A DNA stretch of 32,084 nt from JAYEHK01 sp034659475 (GCA_034659475.1 JAYEHK010000164.1:1-32084); one strand, 5' to 3'; positions 7,431 to 15,149 are shown, counted from the stretch's first letter. Made by a program: numbers and translations. The notes: generated by a model not told the origin, from the letters alone.

Positions 7431-8285
7431 TTATGCTTTTCCCGTGCTCTTAAATATTCTCATTTTTTCGCGAATTAGTTCAACAGCAGCCTCTTTTGCT
7501 GGTCCCAGTATCTTCCGGGGATCAATTTCAGCAGGATTCTTTTCGATTTGCCGTCTTATTTCCCATACAAAGGCTTCTCGAATATTGGTATCGATATTGA
7601 CTTTACATATTCCCAGCGAGATTGCCTTTTGTACTGATTCATCGGGAACACCTGAACATCCATGCAGAACGATCGGAATTTTCACGAGATCTTTTATCGT
7701 CTTCAGTCTTTCATAATCCAGTTTTGGTTCCCCTTTGTATTGCCCGTGTGCCGTTCCAATCGCAATCGCCAGACTTTCAATACCGGTTTTTTCTACAAAG
7801 TAGCGTGCTTCTTCTGGATCGGTATACATCGCATCCTTCTCATCAACATGTACCTGATCCTCTGTACCACCTATTTTCCCCAGTTCTGCTTCAACTGATA
7901 CCCCAATGGGTCTGGCGATGTCCAAAACCTTGTTAGTTATCGCAATATTCTGTTCCAACGGAAGCTTGGACCCATCGTACATGACAGAACTAAAGCCGCT
8001 TCTAATGCACCTGACCACCTGGTCAAAATCAGTACCATGGTCCAGGTGCAGAGCGACAGGAATATTATTGTCCTGTGTAGCAATTTTTACCATGCCGGTA
8101 ATAAACTCTAATCCAGCATACTTAATCGCGCCCTGACTGGCCTGCATGATCACCGGAGAATTTTCTTTTTTTGCGGCCTCCATAATCGCTTGCACAATCT
8201 CCATGTTGTTGGCATTAAATGCGCCGACAGCATATCCTTCTTTGTCTGCTTTTTGCAGTAGTTCAGTTACAGGAACCAATGCCAT
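7431..8285 (-). CDS. fba: Fructose-bisphosphate aldolase, class II
   Basis: This zinc-dependent enzyme reversibly cleaves fructose 1,6-bisphosphate into dihydroxyacetone phosphate and glyceraldehyde 3-phosphate. The 284-residue protein has the HLDH motif with H80, catalytic D82 and zinc ligand H83. It also has VEAELGKIGG (131-140), the zinc ligand H180 in GTAHGQYKG, H208 in LHGCSG, and the phosphate-binding NIDT (230-233). The length equals that of B. subtilis FbaA (285). The ATG at 8283-8285 is chosen because AGAGGTGG lies five bases before it; a GTG three codons upstream is inside that site. Spo0F lies upstream and transaldolase downstream, a conserved order. Product specificity for fructose rather than tagatose bisphosphate is inferred from context. 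Confidence 0.95.
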   Translation of the reverse strand: MALVPVTELLQKADKEGYAVGAFNANNMEIVQAIMEAAKKENSPVIMQASQGAIKYAGLEFITGMVKIATQDNNIPVALHLDHGTDFDQVVRCIRSGFSSVMYDGSKLPLEQNIAITNKVLDIARPIGVSVEAELGKIGGTEDQVHVDEKDAMYTDPEEARYFVEKTGIESLAIAIGTAHGQYKGEPKLDYERLKTIKDLVKIPIVLHGCSGVPDESVQKAISLGICKVNIDTNIREAFVWEIRRQIEKNPAEIDPRKILGPAKEAAVELIREKMRIFKSTGKA

Positions 8286-8360
8286 TATAACCACCTCTTC
8301 TAATTTTTATCAATTTTATTGTCGTTGCTTTCTATTGCCCCGACTTATCCACTTGACTGA

Positions 8361-8388
8361 CTTATACCTTTTGGTAAACTAAAAGCAA
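8361..8388 (-). promoter_or_regulatory. Candidate SigA promoter for fba
   Basis: On the minus strand TTGCTT is followed after 16 bases by TATAAG. The -10 box is good and the -35 box and spacing are only fair. It lies about 75 bases upstream of the fba start, after the repeat block, so it would let fba be transcribed separately from spo0F. Confidence 0.35.
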
Positions 8389-8444
8389 TCGCATCATTAT
8401 TAGCAACCAGAAAAAGCACAAGCGCTATTTTTAAAATGCCCGCA

Positions 8445-8675
8445 GGGAACATTCTCGTCCTATTTTAACAACCAAAGGGAGTATAAGCTACACTTGTAAA
8501 GTGGGGTTACGACAAAGCAAAGCAACCTGCGTCCAAAATAGCAGACACAGGAAGTATCAGCATCCTATTTTACACGAACGAAGTGAGTATCCGTTGTACC
8601 CAAAGGGTGCGTCATTTTAAAAGTGACCGATGGGGAACATCCTCTGCCCCCGAAGAGAGTAGTACTCGTAGGGTG
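8445..8675. repeat. Imperfect tandem repeats with GGGAACAT and GAGTAT cores
   Basis: Similar segments recur. GGGAACAT or a variant appears at 8445, 8550 (GGAAGTAT) and 8633. TCCTATTTTA occurs at 8458 and again at 8563, 105 bases later. GAGTAT or GAGTAG occurs at 8479, 8585 and 8657. Each GAGTAT is followed by a short hairpin (CACTTGTAAAGTG, ACCCAAAGGGT, ACTCGTAGGGT). The copies are diverged but clearly related, and the element at 6421-6453 belongs to the same type. The function is unknown. Confidence 0.6.
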
Positions 8676-8744
8676 ATTGACTCTGTTCTCTCCGTTATTG
8701 CTGTCAAACGAGAAAGTTAAATTAAAATGGACCTTGCCTAACAA

Positions 8745-9116
8745 TCAGGATGCACTCTCCTGCATCAAGTTACTAACCATGTCTCTGAGTACCATGATAT
8801 CAAAGGGCTTTGTAATACATTTTTTAACGCCCGCATCCATTGCTTTTTTCACAACATCAATCTCACCATATGCGGTCATCATAATAATGGGGATGTTCCC
8901 AAATCGCTCCAAAATAATCTGTGAGGCTTCCAGTCCATTCATCTTTGGCATCTTAACGTCCATCAATATGATATCAGGAATCGCTTCATCAACACGATCA
9001 ATAGCTTCTTTTCCATCAGTTGCAGTCCTTACATCCCATCCTTCTCGTTTAAAAAGCTCTTCCAGCAAACGCCGCACACCTTTTTGATCATCAACAATCA
9101 GGATATTTTCCTTCAC
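8745..9116 (-). CDS. spo0F: Spo0F-type single-domain response regulator
   Basis: This 123-residue receiver domain has no output domain and is the expected size of Spo0F (124 in B. subtilis). The acidic pocket is D9-D10 in ILIVDDQ, with the phosphorylated D53 in LMDVKMP. T81 lies in MTAYGE and K103 in TKPFD. ILIVDDQ, MTAYGE and KPFDI resemble B. subtilis Spo0F closely. In the phosphorelay Spo0F accepts phosphate from sporulation kinases and passes it through Spo0B to Spo0A; whether Spo0B exists here cannot be seen, and in many Clostridia it is absent. The start is GTG after a G-run. The place upstream of fba matches B. subtilis, and a SigH-like promoter precedes the gene. Confidence 0.88.
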   Translation of the reverse strand: MKENILIVDDQKGVRRLLEELFKREGWDVRTATDGKEAIDRVDEAIPDIILMDVKMPKMNGLEASQIILERFGNIPIIMMTAYGEIDVVKKAMDAGVKKCITKPFDIMVLRDMVSNLMQESAS

Positions 9117-9174
9117 AGCGATGCCCCCCCTTTTTTTGAAAACGTCATTTTATATTCTATTTCTCTTTAGATTT

Positions 9175-9202
9175 ATTCTCTATAAATACCATATTTTCCT
9201 TC
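9175..9202 (-). promoter_or_regulatory. Candidate SigH promoter for spo0F
   Basis: On the minus strand GAAGGAAAA, a full match to the SigH -35 pattern RNAGGAWWW, is followed after 13 bases by GAGAAT, a match to RNGAAT. The usual spacer is 11-12 bases, so this is about one base long. The site is about 58 bases upstream of the spo0F start codon. B. subtilis spo0F is known to be SigH-controlled, which supports the reading. Confidence 0.5.
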
Positions 9203-9272
9203 TTTCATTTTTTCTATTTTCTTACTTTTAAATAGTATCACTCTTTTACTATAAAAAATACTAACCTTTGCC

Positions 9273-9304
9273 TTAGTTGGAAAGTTGGTCAGTTGGTTAG
9301 TTGG
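9273..9304. repeat. Octamer repeat TTAGTTGG (four copies)
   Basis: TTAGTTGG, AAAGTTGG, TCAGTTGG and TTAGTTGG follow each other without gaps. Their reverse complement is the CCAACTNN unit of the array at 106-161. Degenerate copies continue to about 9335. Confidence 0.65.
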
Positions 9305-9352
9305 AACGTTGAAGTGGGTTAATTGGAAAATAGACGCGGACCTCTTTTTGTA

Positions 9353-9423
9353 AGGGGTAAGGGGTAAGGAGTCAGAGTAAGAGCAATGCCTAACTCCTAA
9401 CCCCTAACCCCTAACTCCTAACT
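9353..9423. repeat. Telomere-like G-rich/C-rich inverted repeat
   Basis: AGGGGTAAGGGGTAAGGAGT at 9354-9373 faces a C-rich block at about 9391-9423 built of CTAACCC and CTAACTC units. The complement of that block reads TTAGGGG and TTAGGAG. The arms pair except at the middle base of each TAA spacer. The G-rich strands have four or more G-runs and could form quadruplexes. Confidence 0.65.
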
Positions 9424-9439
9424 CCTCTTTTCATCAGTG

Positions 9440-9475
9440 GTTGTGGCCTGCGGCCATGGAGGGTTCCCCTGCAAC
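9440..9475. other. Compact foldable segment downstream of alr
   Basis: GTTG and CAAC enclose two small hairpins: TGGCC-TGC-GGCCA at 9444-9456, and an AGGG-TT-CCCT hairpin after it. The result could be a three-way junction. It lies 25-60 bases past the alr stop and may be a 3' end structure or a repeat element. No U-run is present. Confidence 0.35.
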
Positions 9476-9499
9476 ACAGCAGATCCGCTTTTTAACCCT

Positions 9500-10675
9500 T
9501 TATCCCTGTTCTTTGACTTGATTCATTTGTATTTGCTTCCCGTTGCGAACATATACACGTTCTATCTCATGCGCAGCAAGCGTTTTTCGAACAGGCAACG
9601 CTAATTCCTCCCCGACTTCAACCGGTAAATCTGCCGGGAATTCAACCAGGGCCAGCTGCATAAAGACCTTGCCTCGAATCGGATAGTTTTTGCCCTTGTA
9701 GGTCACCTGGGGCGTAAATCGAGACACATTCAAATATCCCAAGAAAATCCTCGCCATCATTTTTAACATATCTATGAAACCACTGGGTCGATTCCCCACC
9801 TCAAGTACCAATCCATCATAAAAGCCTACCGGGATCACCGCAATTTTCGCCTCTTTTTTTAGACGGTAAGTCCGATAATAGCCCAGGAAAGACCCCTTTG
9901 GCAGAGATTTTAAGGAAATAATTTTACATTTAAAAGCATACGGATCTTTTAGGGAAAGTTGTTCAGAGAAATGACCTACCGGCTGTTGCCCTGATAGCAG
10001 CGTTCCCACTCTGACAGCATCCAGGTACATATGTGGATATTTCAAAACTACCGCACTGTTTGCACAGTGTTTTAGCGGTATTTGTATCCCCTGCCTGTCT
10101 AGCTGTTCAATGAATTGCAAAAAATGCGTATACTGTTTTTCCGTATACGCAGGAGAGGACGCAGCATGCGCCATGTGTGTGTATACCCCTTCAACGATAA
10201 CCTGCCTGTCCACAGTCATGTCCTGAAGCAGCGCATAGGCCTCATTGGTCTGCAGCCCGAATCGTCCCAGTCCTGTGTCCAATTTAAGATGAAAATACGG
10301 TGTTTTCGAGAGGCCTTGTTCAACCTGTTTGAAGCATTGCCAATCATATTCGGAGGCAATGGTTAGACGGATCTCAAGCTCGATTGCCTCGATCAGACTT
10401 TCTTTATCAATCACCGGACTAAATACCAAAATCGGTGACTGTATGCCCCCTTGGCGAAGAGCAAAGGCCTCTTCGCCAAAGCTTACCGCGAAAAATCTCA
10501 CCCCCGCCTGCTCCAAAACCCTTGCACTCTCAACCGCACCATGACCATATGCATCCGCTTTTATAACCGCAATCAGGGTGACCTGATCAGTTAATTTTGC
10601 CTGCACCGATTGAAGGTTATGTTCAATCGCGTCCAGGTCTATTTCAATCCACTTTTGTCCAGCTTTTCCCCCCAC
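9500..10675 (-). CDS. alr: Divergent alanine racemase (PLP, Alr fold)
   Basis: This 391-residue fold-type III PLP enzyme should interconvert L- and D-alanine, or a related amino acid, for peptidoglycan. PLP lysine K39 is in VIKADAYGHG. KLDTGLGRFG is at 131-140, HCANSA at 203-208, R222 in VRVGT, and the second catalytic tyrosine is probably Y266 in LGYYRTY. Two normally conserved sites differ: PxGYADG is PVGFYDG (282-288), and the C-terminal GRVCMDQ is GKVFMQL (335-341), so its aspartate is lost. About 20 extra residues lie near 300-322. The GTG start at 10673-10675 shares one base with the femAB stop (TAGTG) and has AGGAGG seven bases before it, showing translational coupling. A 37-codon longer reading into femAB is unlikely. 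Substrate is uncertain. Confidence 0.85.
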   Translation of the reverse strand: MGGKAGQKWIEIDLDAIEHNLQSVQAKLTDQVTLIAVIKADAYGHGAVESARVLEQAGVRFFAVSFGEEAFALRQGGIQSPILVFSPVIDKESLIEAIELEIRLTIASEYDWQCFKQVEQGLSKTPYFHLKLDTGLGRFGLQTNEAYALLQDMTVDRQVIVEGVYTHMAHAASSPAYTEKQYTHFLQFIEQLDRQGIQIPLKHCANSAVVLKYPHMYLDAVRVGTLLSGQQPVGHFSEQLSLKDPYAFKCKIISLKSLPKGSFLGYYRTYRLKKEAKIAVIPVGFYDGLVLEVGNRPSGFIDMLKMMARIFLGYLNVSRFTPQVTYKGKNYPIRGKVFMQLALVEFPADLPVEVGEELALPVRKTLAAHEIERVYVRNGKQIQMNQVKEQG

Positions 10676-11760
10676 TACTCTGCCTCCTGTTGCTTTCTGC
10701 GCAGTACGGTTCTGGTGATCTTCTGATAGACAGGCAGAGCACGGTTCCATAAGAAATAATAAAAGCGCGAATAGACCACGTCCCAATCCCCAACAAATTC
10801 TGTAAAGTCACCATTGAATCCCTTCTTAAATCGATAAAGCCCATAGAGAGGATTACTTTCATCCAGATCCCCTGAAACCCCTCGAAAATCGTAAAGGGTA
10901 CAACCGTTTTCTTTCGCCCAGCAGATCATCTCCCATTGTATGAGATAATTCGGCATCACTTTGCGGTGTTCGTTGCTCGATGCTCCATACAGATACCAGG
11001 CCTTGTCTCCAAGGATAAAAGCGAGGGTACCTGAAACTGGTTGGCCCTCATATTCCGCAATAAAAATCTTGGCCATGCCTGTTTCCACCATCTGATCCCA
11101 GATGGTTTCAAAATATTCATAGCCTCGAATTAAGAAATGATCCCTTTTGGCAGTTTCTTCAAGGATTTCGTAGAATACCTTCAGGTCCTCTTTTCCATAG
11201 ACTTCGCGAATGGTTACGCCTTTCTTTTTAGCCAGGCGAATATTGTACCGCGTTTTTGAATGCATATTTTCCATCAGCTTAATCTCGGATGGTTCTATGT
11301 CTAACCTGAATACAAAGGCAGGCTGCACCCCTTCAAAATCAAGGCCGTTTTCATTCTTTTGAAAGCCACAGTTTCGTAATACCTCTTGAAACCCTTGATT
11401 GGTCACCTCTACATCTGGATCAATCTTTAGAAATATGGCCCCCTGATCCCTGGCTGCTTTTCGCGCGCCTTCAAACAAAACCTGACAGAGTTCCTCGTTG
11501 TCAATATTTACAACCGGACCCCGGGGCGCATAAAATATGCTCTTATTTACCCCGGGCAGGGGCAGTTTCCTTTTTAAAATCAATAAAGCCCCCTGAATCT
11601 CACCATCCTTTTCAAGAACCAGCGGTAAGGATTCCCAGCCCATGAAACGCTTTACTTCTCCCCACTCAAAGGTTTGCAGGAAATGCCCTTTCCAATGCTT
11701 TTTCACAAATCTGTTATAACGGTCTTTTTCGTTTACATCAATTATCCTTGTTGTATACAT
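10675..11760 (-). CDS. FemAB-family peptidoglycan aminoacyltransferase
   Basis: This 361-residue protein of the FemA/FemB/FemX family uses aminoacyl-tRNA to add amino acids to the lipid II stem peptide, building interpeptide bridges at the inner membrane face. The two GNAT-like halves are visible. YAPRGPV (77-83) marks the first. MHSKTRYNIRLAKKKGV, near 175-191, is the typical basic segment between them. LYGASSNEHR with WAKENGCTLYDFRGVSG (about 255-300) is the hallmark of the second. The family's usual length is 340-420. The ATG start has GGGAG at six bases. Its stop overlaps the start of the racemase gene, so the two are made together; this suggests a cell-wall modification pair. The amino acid added cannot be told from sequence. 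Confidence 0.9.
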   Translation of the reverse strand: MYTTRIIDVNEKDRYNRFVKKHWKGHFLQTFEWGEVKRFMGWESLPLVLEKDGEIQGALLILKRKLPLPGVNKSIFYAPRGPVVNIDNEELCQVLFEGARKAARDQGAIFLKIDPDVEVTNQGFQEVLRNCGFQKNENGLDFEGVQPAFVFRLDIEPSEIKLMENMHSKTRYNIRLAKKKGVTIREVYGKEDLKVFYEILEETAKRDHFLIRGYEYFETIWDQMVETGMAKIFIAEYEGQPVSGTLAFILGDKAWYLYGASSNEHRKVMPNYLIQWEMICWAKENGCTLYDFRGVSGDLDESNPLYGLYRFKKGFNGDFTEFVGDWDVVYSRFYYFLWNRALPVYQKITRTVLRRKQQEAE

Positions 11761-11856
11761 CCCAATCTCCCTATCATCTTTCTAAGGTATTTTTACCTGT
11801 TTGGCATATGAATATCCATTTCTTAATGTTCTACAGAAACATTCCAAGGCCTCCCT

Positions 11857-11885
11857 ATTTTATCACTTTTCTTTCTTTTGGCTAA
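11857..11885 (-). promoter_or_regulatory. Candidate promoter for femAB-alr
   Basis: On the minus strand TTAGCC is followed after 17 bases by TAAAAT, inside TGATAAAATAG. The -10 box is good and the -35 box is weak. The leader would be about 90 bases long. Confidence 0.3.
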
Positions 11886-11924
11886 TTTTGCAAAATAAGT
11901 TCATAATTTTCGATCTATTACGTA

Positions 11925-11953
11925 TTGAAATACTAATGATATTTCGTTATATT
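11925..11953 (+). promoter_or_regulatory. Candidate SigA promoter for the CoA-transferase gene
   Basis: TTGAAA is followed after exactly 17 bases by TATATT. Both boxes are good matches to the vegetative consensus. The predicted start near 11960 leaves an untranslated leader of about 125 bases. Confidence 0.5.
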
Positions 11954-12085
11954 TAATGTAGTCGCCTTGCACAAATTTCACGAGAGGGAATGCTAGGAGA
12001 TTGTATCGCTTTTGTAACACTACTAATTTTCGTCGAATTATTGGATAATTCTGAAAAATACCGTGTTATTTAGGAGGGGGAGAAA

Positions 12086-13450
12086 ATGAATACTTATAAC
12101 GAAGAGTATCGCAGTAAACTCATCAGTGCAGAAGCAGCTGCACACTTAACTCCATCAAACAGCATCATAGATTATGGTATGTTTGCAACAAAACCGGTTG
12201 ATTTTGATGTCGCCCTTAGCAAAATGGTTGGGGTAAAAGAAAACCTTAATGTCCGGGGAACAGGAACAGTGCTCCCGGTTCCAGAGGTCATCAAAAGTGA
12301 TCCGGAACAAAAAACCTTTCAGTATTTCAGCTGGTATTTCACCGCCATCGATCGTAAAGCTGGGGATTTCGGTCTGGCCTGCCACAATCCATTTAACTAT
12401 CATGAAGCAACAGGGATCATTGATGATCCGAATTTCACTCATATTTGGCCTGATGTTTGGGTCGCGCAGGTAGCGCCCATGGATAAGGCCGGCTGTTTTA
12501 ATTTTGGCCTGGGTAATTCCCATAATAGAGCACTGGCATTAAAGGCCAAAATAAGAATTGTAGAAATAAACGAAAACATGCCCCGATGTCTTGGCGGAAA
12601 CGATGAATTCGTACATATTAGTGAAGTTGATTACATCATAGAAGGTTCCAACACTCCGATTTTTGCCACCCCGCCATCTCCTGACCACTCACCTGAAGAG
12701 ATCAAAATTGCTGAATATATCGTTCCTGAGATTACGGATGGCGCATGTATTCAGTTGGGTATCGGGTCCTTGCCTAACCTGATTGGCAATATGATTGCGG
12801 CCTCTGACCTAAAAGATCTGGGCATTCAAAGCGAAATGTTTTGTGATGCGATGGTTAAAATGTATGAAGCCGGAAAGATCACAAATAGCAAAAAGGCTTA
12901 TGATACCAACAAAAGCACCTACTCTTTTTGTTTAGGGACCCAAGAAACATACGATTTTCTTAATGAAAATCCACGCTGTGCTTCATGTAATGTGGGTTAT
13001 ACTAATGATCCATCATTAGTTGCACTTCACGATAAGGTTATTTCGATTAATAATATTCTAGAGGTTGACCTATTGTCACAGGTTTGTTCCGAATCATCTG
13101 GTCTTCGTCAAATCTCTGGAACCGGTGGACAACTTGATTTTGTGGTTGGCGCCTTTCACTCCCATGAAGGAAAGAGTTTTCTGGCCTTTTCCTCTACCTA
13201 CACAGATAAAGAGGGCAAGATTCATTCTCGAATCAGACCAATGTTAACACCTGGAGCAGTCGTAACGGTGCCCAGGACCCAGGTACAGTATCTGGTGACC
13301 GAGTATGGAAAAGCTCATCTGAAAGCACTCTCTATATGGGGACGATCAGAAGCACTGGTCAACTTGGCTCATCCAGATTTTAGAGATGATTTAATTGAAT
13401 CTGCCCGGGAAATGAAGATTTGGACACGGACCAATAGAATTCCGTTTTGA
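12086..13450 (+). CDS. Acetyl-CoA hydrolase/CoA-transferase family protein (butyryl-CoA:acetate type)
   Basis: This 454-residue class I CoA-transferase of the acetyl-CoA hydrolase/4-hydroxybutyrate CoA-transferase family moves CoA between acyl-CoAs and carboxylates such as acetate or butyrate. The glycine loop GIGSLPN is at 225-231. The likely catalytic glutamate is E250 in IQSEMFCD, which aligns with the TEM-SD motif of 4-hydroxybutyrate CoA-transferase. ISGTGGQLDF (343-352) is the C-terminal family signature. The length is typical (430-460). The ATG start has AGGAGGGGG before it. The gene is alone on the plus strand, with its own promoter and a bidirectional terminator, between cell-wall genes and pyrG. 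It may serve fermentative or syntrophic acid metabolism. The exact acyl substrate is inferred and could also be propionyl, crotonyl or hydroxybutyryl. Confidence 0.88.
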   Translation: MNTYNEEYRSKLISAEAAAHLTPSNSIIDYGMFATKPVDFDVALSKMVGVKENLNVRGTGTVLPVPEVIKSDPEQKTFQYFSWYFTAIDRKAGDFGLACHNPFNYHEATGIIDDPNFTHIWPDVWVAQVAPMDKAGCFNFGLGNSHNRALALKAKIRIVEINENMPRCLGGNDEFVHISEVDYIIEGSNTPIFATPPSPDHSPEEIKIAEYIVPEITDGACIQLGIGSLPNLIGNMIAASDLKDLGIQSEMFCDAMVKMYEAGKITNSKKAYDTNKSTYSFCLGTQETYDFLNENPRCASCNVGYTNDPSLVALHDKVISINNILEVDLLSQVCSESSGLRQISGTGGQLDFVVGAFHSHEGKSFLAFSSTYTDKEGKIHSRIRPMLTPGAVVTVPRTQVQYLVTEYGKAHLKALSIWGRSEALVNLAHPDFRDDLIESAREMKIWTRTNRIPF

Positions 13451-13471
13451 TGTGTTAATAAGAAAAATAGT

Positions 13472-13518
13472 AATCCGGCTGTCGTTAAACCTTTTATTTG
13501 TTCGACAGTCGGATTTTT
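13472..13518. terminator. Bidirectional terminator between CoA-transferase gene and pyrG
   Basis: AATCCGGCTGTCG pairs with CGACAGTCGGATT over 13 positions (one G-U pair) around an 18-base loop. A run of five T follows on the plus strand. On the minus strand the hairpin is followed by ACTATTTTTCTT. It lies between the converging ends of the CoA-transferase gene and pyrG and can serve both. Confidence 0.85.
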
Positions 13519-13535
13519 GTTGGTCGTTTGTTCAG

Positions 13536-15149
13536 TTATTTTTTTTTAAAATCAATCGCGTTTTTAACGAGACCCAGGAAGAGCGGGTGGGGGCGATTGG
13601 GTCTTGATTTTAATTCGGGATGGAATTGACAGGCAGTAAACCAGGGATGATCTGGTATTTCTATCATTTCAACCAATCTTCCATCTGGGGATAAACCACT
13701 TATGACCATTCCGTTTTTTTCGAGTTCTTCCCGGTAGTCATTATTGATCTCATACCGATGTCGATGTCTTTCTGTTATTTCTTCCTGCCCATAAGCCTTC
13801 TGCACAGCGGAGCCCATTTTTAGCATACACGGATAACGCCCGAGCCGCATGGTTCCACCTTTTTTTGCGATGTTTTCCTGATCAGGCATTAGGTGAACAA
13901 CGGGGTGCGGAGATTCCAAATCAAATTCCGAACTATTGGCCCCCTCAAACCGACATACATCACGAGCAAAATCAATAACCGCACACTGCATTCCTAAACA
14001 AATTCCTAAAAACGGAACCTTGTTTTGTCTTGCATATCCTGCGCTGGCAATTTTCCCTTCAATGCCTCTTTCGCCGAATCCGCCCGGAACCAGGATCGCA
14101 TCCACATCAGCTAATAACGTGTCTGTTCCCTGTTTTTCAATGTCTTCCGCGAATATCCATTTTATCTTAACATCACAATGGTACTCAAAGCCCGCATGAT
14201 TGAGTGATTCAACAATACTTAAATAGGCATCAGGAAGTTCTACATATTTACCCACCAAGCCAACTGTAACCTGTTGATCTACCTGACGAACTTTGTTTAC
14301 AAGTTCTTTCCATTCATTCAGATCAGCTTCTCTATGTTCAAGTTCCAGACGCTTGATCACCTGTTGATCCAGTCCTTCTTTAGCCAGCATAAGTGGTACT
14401 TCATAGATAGATGCAGCATCTTTTAACTGAATTACGTCTTGTTTAGCTACATCACAGAAGAGCGCCAGTTTAGCTTTTATGTCTTCCGATAAATCCTTTT
14501 CAGTCCGACAAACAAGAACATCCGGCTGAATCCCTATGCTTCTTAACTCCTTAACACTGTGTTGGGATGGTTTGGTTTTCAATTCACCCGCAGCTTTGAT
14601 GTAAGGAATCAATGTCACATGGATATACATTACCCGATCTTTACCCAGATCAAACTTTAATTGGCGAATGGCCTCTATAAAAGGCAACGACTCGATATCT
14701 CCGACCGTCCCACCAATTTCCGTAATAACGACTTCCGGTTGATTGACTCCGTTTAGTTTTTCAACCATCATCACCCGTTCTTTAATTTCATTGGTAATAT
14801 GCGGTATAACTTGAACCGTTTGCCCCAGATAGTCTCCTCTTCGTTCCTTATCCAAAACAGATTGGTAAATCCGTCCAGTGGTTACATTCGCATATTTGGT
14901 AAGATTTTCATCAACAAATCTCTCATAATGTCCAACATCCAGATCAGTTTCTGCACCATCCTCTGTTACATATACTTCACCATGTTGATAGGGACTCATA
15001 GTGCCGGGGTCAACATTAATATAGGGATCAAATTTTTGCAGGGAAACCTTAAACCCTCTGCTTTTGAGCAGCCTGCCCAGAGAAGCAGCTGTGATTCCTT
15101 TTCCTAATGAGGATACAACGCCCCCGGTAATAAAGATATATTTTGTCAC
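13536..15149 (-). CDS. pyrG: CTP synthase
   Basis: The enzyme makes CTP from UTP, glutamine and ATP. The 537-residue protein has the N-terminal synthetase domain with the P-loop GGVVSSLGKG (9-18), KFDPYINVDPGTMSP (39-53) and TEIGGTVGDIES (143-154). The C-terminal class I glutamine amidotransferase domain has nucleophile C384 in GICLGMQ and the H510/E512 pair in FHPE. Length equals B. subtilis PyrG (535). The start is the GTG at 15147-15149, giving the usual MTKYIF N-terminus with AGGAGAGGG upstream; a reading 15 codons longer (to 15194) is possible but does not fit the family. It closes the argS-rpoE-hydrolase-pyrG cluster; rpoE-pyrG linkage is also found in B. subtilis. Confidence 0.97.
   Translation of the reverse strand: MTKYIFITGGVVSSLGKGITAASLGRLLKSRGFKVSLQKFDPYINVDPGTMSPYQHGEVYVTEDGAETDLDVGHYERFVDENLTKYANVTTGRIYQSVLDKERRGDYLGQTVQVIPHITNEIKERVMMVEKLNGVNQPEVVITEIGGTVGDIESLPFIEAIRQLKFDLGKDRVMYIHVTLIPYIKAAGELKTKPSQHSVKELRSIGIQPDVLVCRTEKDLSEDIKAKLALFCDVAKQDVIQLKDAASIYEVPLMLAKEGLDQQVIKRLELEHREADLNEWKELVNKVRQVDQQVTVGLVGKYVELPDAYLSIVESLNHAGFEYHCDVKIKWIFAEDIEKQGTDTLLADVDAILVPGGFGERGIEGKIASAGYARQNKVPFLGICLGMQCAVIDFARDVCRFEGANSSEFDLESPHPVVHLMPDQENIAKKGGTMRLGRYPCMLKMGSAVQKAYGQEEITERHRHRYEINNDYREELEKNGMVISGLSPDGRLVEMIEIPDHPWFTACQFHPELKSRPNRPHPLFLGLVKNAIDFKKK

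Larger units (their letters stand above)
8286..8744. other. Repeat-rich intergenic region between spo0F and fba
   Basis: This 459-base gap has no supportable gene. It contains a candidate fba promoter near 8361-8388 and the degenerate tandem repeats at 8445-8675. No clear intrinsic terminator is seen for spo0F. Confidence 0.5.
9117..9499. other. Intergenic region between alr and spo0F, AT-rich then repeat-rich
   Basis: This 383-base gap has no gene. The half next to spo0F is AT-rich and carries the SigH-like promoter. The other half holds the TTAGTTGG octamers (9273-9304), the TTAGGGG-like inverted repeat (9353-9423) and a compact GC-rich foldable segment (9440-9475) just downstream of the alr stop. 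Confidence 0.5.
11761..12085. other. Divergent promoter region between femAB and CoA-transferase genes
   Basis: This 325-base AT-rich gap separates oppositely oriented genes and must hold both promoters. Candidates are annotated at 11857-11885 (minus) and 11925-11953 (plus). The plus transcript would have a leader of about 125 bases; no known riboswitch motif is recognised in it. Confidence 0.55.

Noticed and set aside
9117..9180. Spo0A box upstream of spo0F
   Set aside because: No close match to TGTCGAA was found; only weak T/A-rich look-alikes.
10676..10786. Longer N-terminus for the alanine racemase
   Set aside because: The extra 37 codons lie within femAB, have no binding site and do not resemble Alr; the GTG overlapping the femAB stop has an AGGAGG site.
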